Shown: piece by piece, positions 61,336-64,000 of the stretch
Layout of the letters: each line of letters opens with the position of its first letter
How positions within the stretch are numbered: position 1 is the first letter of the stretch
Assembly (NCBI RefSeq): GCF_030936135.1
Contig: NC_082598.1
Span: 49,196,347 to 49,260,346, forward strand
Source of the DNA: Gavia stellata
Lineage: Eukaryota > Chordata > Aves > Gaviiformes > Gaviidae
Direction of reading: 5' to 3'
DNA: 64,000 bases
Notes under the pieces: model-generated
Databases searched by the model: none
What the model was told of the DNA's origin: nothing
What the model saw: the letters and a program-made list of their open reading frames with translations, nothing else
Made by a program: the position numbers and the translations under genes

Positions 61336-64000
61336 CTGCAGGCAAGGATAGAGATAGGTTAAGAGGGGGAGGCAGATGTTAACATCACAGGTCAGTTATA
61401 AAAAAAAATAGGCGTATTTGAGATGCTCAGACTTCATACAGTTTTATTTAATAAAAGTTTAAAAATACAAACACAAAATCCTTTAAAGTGATTTAGAGTT
61501 TTCGTAAAGTATGCTTAACAGTCAATACCAACTCAGTATGCATGGACCAAAAGCAATTGACTAAACAGCTTAATGTTATCAAATATCGAACACTTGATTA
61601 CAAGTACTTGATTCCTTGAAATTAGATGCCAAACCTCTGTTTAAGATACCTACCTGCAGGCCAAATGGAATTCCCTAAGACAGTACATGACAAATGCATT
61701 GTTTAAGTACACAGTTCATTTTTTGCCCCCCTTGCAGAGAGTTGCTGTTTTCCAGCTCACATACACCTAAGTCAGATGAAACTGATGTTCTTTCCCCAGC
61801 AATATTTCTTGCCCATCTCCTGTAACACAGGGTTATTTACAGCACTTGGTCAATATCTTGACTATAACATTTGTGCGAAATAGTCGTGAAACACACAGGT
61901 CATAGCAGTAATCAAAACTTGGGGAGAAGAGCACAAGAGCAGCTGGAAGGCATCACTGTTTTTCTCTTCCAGTCTAGCCTATGATGACAAGCTATAGCAT
62001 TGATAAAGTTAAACAAATGTTACATTTTCATCCTAGCACATCAATAAACCTGAAGTTGTGAATGATGAACAGTAGATGCAAAGGGTATCTGTCCAGTTTC
62101 TCCTGCAGCCAAAACCTGTTCTTGAGTGTACACTCAGCCCAGCACAACCTTAGTCTTCCCTAAGGTGGTGGCCCTGTGCCTGTTTTCAGCCTACAAGACC
62201 CTGAGCCCAATAGCATTTAGCCAACATAGAGAAGAACAGAGGAACAGGGTGGCTGACTGAACCCAAAGGGAAAATGTGGTAGGCAGCAGATTTAGCTTAC
62301 TCTACTCAAATTTTGGATCACTGCCCTGTCTGTCAGCACAATCCACATGGGAAAGTCTACTCCTGTCATGCTAAGAAGCAAAACTGTCCTTGGGCCAGGT
62401 TTGGCCTATGCCTACCAGTTGGCCATGCCTGTTTTAACAGGTTATTTGGCTAACGTGCTTTTCTGAAATGCATGCAACTCAATACAGAGATACTTTATTG
62501 CCTTAATTTAAGAAAGGATCTCAAATTTTAAAAAGGCAACATGTATTAGACATGCTATTACACTAGAAGACTCCAACATTTACACTATTACACAGAAATA
62601 TACTTCTAAAATAAATACTTTGAGAAAAAAGGGCTGAGCATGTGTGCACGCGTGCACACGGGGTATATAAAAGTTTCAGCACTAAAAGTTGAAATTGTTT
62701 TTATGAGTAAACAACAATCTATTTTTTTTACTGAATAGTCTCATTTCATTAATTAAGTTTTGCCCATAAACTGATGACTGTACAGATCTTAGTGTCATGC
62801 TTAAGCGATAACCTCTCTTTGGTGACCCAAATTTTGGTCTAAGTTGCTCAGACAATTTGAAAACTGGTATTCCTGTGTTTTCTCCCCTAATAATTCAGGC
62901 TAATTTAAACTTAGTGCATGTGAAATAATAGGCTTTTTGCCTCATTAACAGTGTAAAATGGCAGGCTCTTACATCATGGTTAGAAAGGAGTCTGCAGTGC
63001 ACACCATATCTTGGGACAATGTTTTTTCATCTACAACAGAAGACTTCAAATTCATGAGGTACAGACATTTTAATATTTAAGAGATGTAGAATATAGCTAA
63101 CTACACTTCTCCAACAAACTTACAGTTCAGCTTTTCAGAGTCACAAAAGATGGCCTTTTTCAGTTTGTGTGGGAATAGAAGCATATAAATACATGTATTT
63201 TTGTTATCTATAAAAATCTGTATTTTCATCCCAAAAATACTGTCATGCAAGTGAACAATGTCACAACAACATCAAGAGTTTGCTTTTAAAAGTTGAGAGC
63301 AAAAAATTTAGCAAGTACAGTTTCTTTTCTTGAGCAGATTCTTTCATCATTGACATGCAAGGTTTCACACAGTCCAAGCTAGTTCTAGCACATTATTGAA
63401 ATGCTACAAGAGTTTTATTCATACTGTTTACAGGAACTCAAATAAAGCAAGGGTAATTAATCCACGCTCCCAGCCCAAGTTCATCAGTTTGAGAGCAAAT
63501 TTGGTACTGTGTTAGGGTAGTTTTTAACACAAAGCTTTTGTGAACTACCCTGAAGTCTTCTGATAATTTTATAAATTCAGTCAGGCCTAGGCTTAAGTAT
63601 GCGTGCACACACACACAGAGGCAGGAATTGACAATGTAGAGGCAGATGATTTGGACTGAAAAAAATGTTTTGTTTTGGAGGGGTTTTTTGAACTACCAGA
63701 GCTACCTCATTGTATGAAGTTCTATCCCCAAGCCAGAGCTACCTCATTGTGGTGTAAATTTCATGATCATTATCAAACTGGTGCAGAGGTTCAAGATGTT
63801 ACAACTTCTGCTCTCCTCCTTCAGAAGTTGATTGCTTAAATGAATCCCAAAAGTGATAGTAGGATCTTCCTATCCATAGCTTCATTCAGGTAACTTTAAG
63901 ATTAAATTTCCAGAAAAAGACCACTTAAACTGTCTGACACTGTACAAAGAAGCTCTACTATGAAGCCGCAATCAGCTAAGAGAAAAGAGAAGAAGCTGGA
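61336..64000 (-). other. ARFIP1: ARFIP1 intron, extends past the window
   Basis: AT-rich intron sequence; no further ARFIP1 exon could be found up to 64,000. It contains an exact 18-bp direct repeat (63696-63713 and 63733-63750) and a short CA run near 63605-63617. Confidence 0.75.
63696..63750. repeat. 18-bp exact direct repeat, 37-bp period
   Basis: CCAGAGCTACCTCATTGT occurs at 63696-63713 and 63733-63750. Too short for a family assignment; a local duplication is most likely. Confidence 0.85.

Noticed and set aside
61336..64000. Search for the preceding ARFIP1 BAR-domain exon
   Set aside because: No minus-strand segment encoding the expected upstream arfaptin helix with splice sites was found, so the next exon must lie beyond the window.
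1..64000. CRISPR arrays, operons, prophage or other prokaryotic systems
   Set aside because: Spliced vertebrate genes, CpG island and CR1/MIR relics show this is vertebrate nuclear DNA. No regularly spaced repeat array exists.

Overview
This window is eukaryotic (vertebrate) nuclear DNA. It has long AT-rich non-coding stretches, a multi-exon gene with consensus GT/AG splice sites, one strong CpG island, and old, degraded interspersed repeats. A 3'-end fragment resembling CR1 LINEs (about 11,690-11,830), two CORE-SINE/MIR-like fragments, the low repeat load and the absence of young SINE tails point to a bird, or less likely another sauropsid. The species cannot be read from the sequence.

Two genes are supported, both on the minus strand. 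The first is FHDC1 (FH2-domain-containing formin, also called INF1). I rebuilt it across eleven coding exons: 49399 down to 48917, 41920-41859, 41283-41181, 32615-32530, 32445-32345, 29634-29564, 29461-29354, 28447-28377, 26015-25898, 23861-23697 and 20630-18585. All phases join, and the product is 1,137 residues: a proline-rich FH1, an FH2 domain, then a long disordered basic tail encoded by a single 2,046-nt terminal exon. A non-coding 5' exon is expected in the CpG island at about 53,150-54,660. The 5' UTR part of the first coding exon carries two short upstream ORFs. The second gene is the 3' end of ARFIP1 (arfaptin-1): only its last coding exon (61335-61180, 51 residues plus stop) and presumed 3' UTR lie in the window. 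The rest of ARFIP1 lies beyond position 64,000.

Layout by rising coordinate: 1-about 16,560 is non-coding sequence downstream of FHDC1, with old repeats, a possible decayed coding remnant at 168-394 and a recent 35-bp tandem duplication. About 16,560-18,584 is the presumed FHDC1 3' UTR. 18,585-49,549 holds the FHDC1 exons and introns. 49,550-about 53,350 is the first intron. About 53,150-54,660 is the CpG-island promoter. 54,700-about 59,860 is intergenic. About 59,860-61,179 is the ARFIP1 3' UTR, followed by its last exon and intron to the end of the window. The head-to-tail order ARFIP1 then FHDC1 on one strand matches the order known in human. Both genes act on cytoskeleton and membranes (formin; BAR-domain Golgi protein), but nothing here shows coregulation.

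I found no CRISPR, phage, operon or other exotic system. Every other long ORF in the window looks like chance, antisense or CpG-island shadow. The most useful leads are the uORFs, the divergent-promoter architecture, the unusual splice donor after FHDC1 coding exon 7, and the unidentified decayed reading frame at the left edge.
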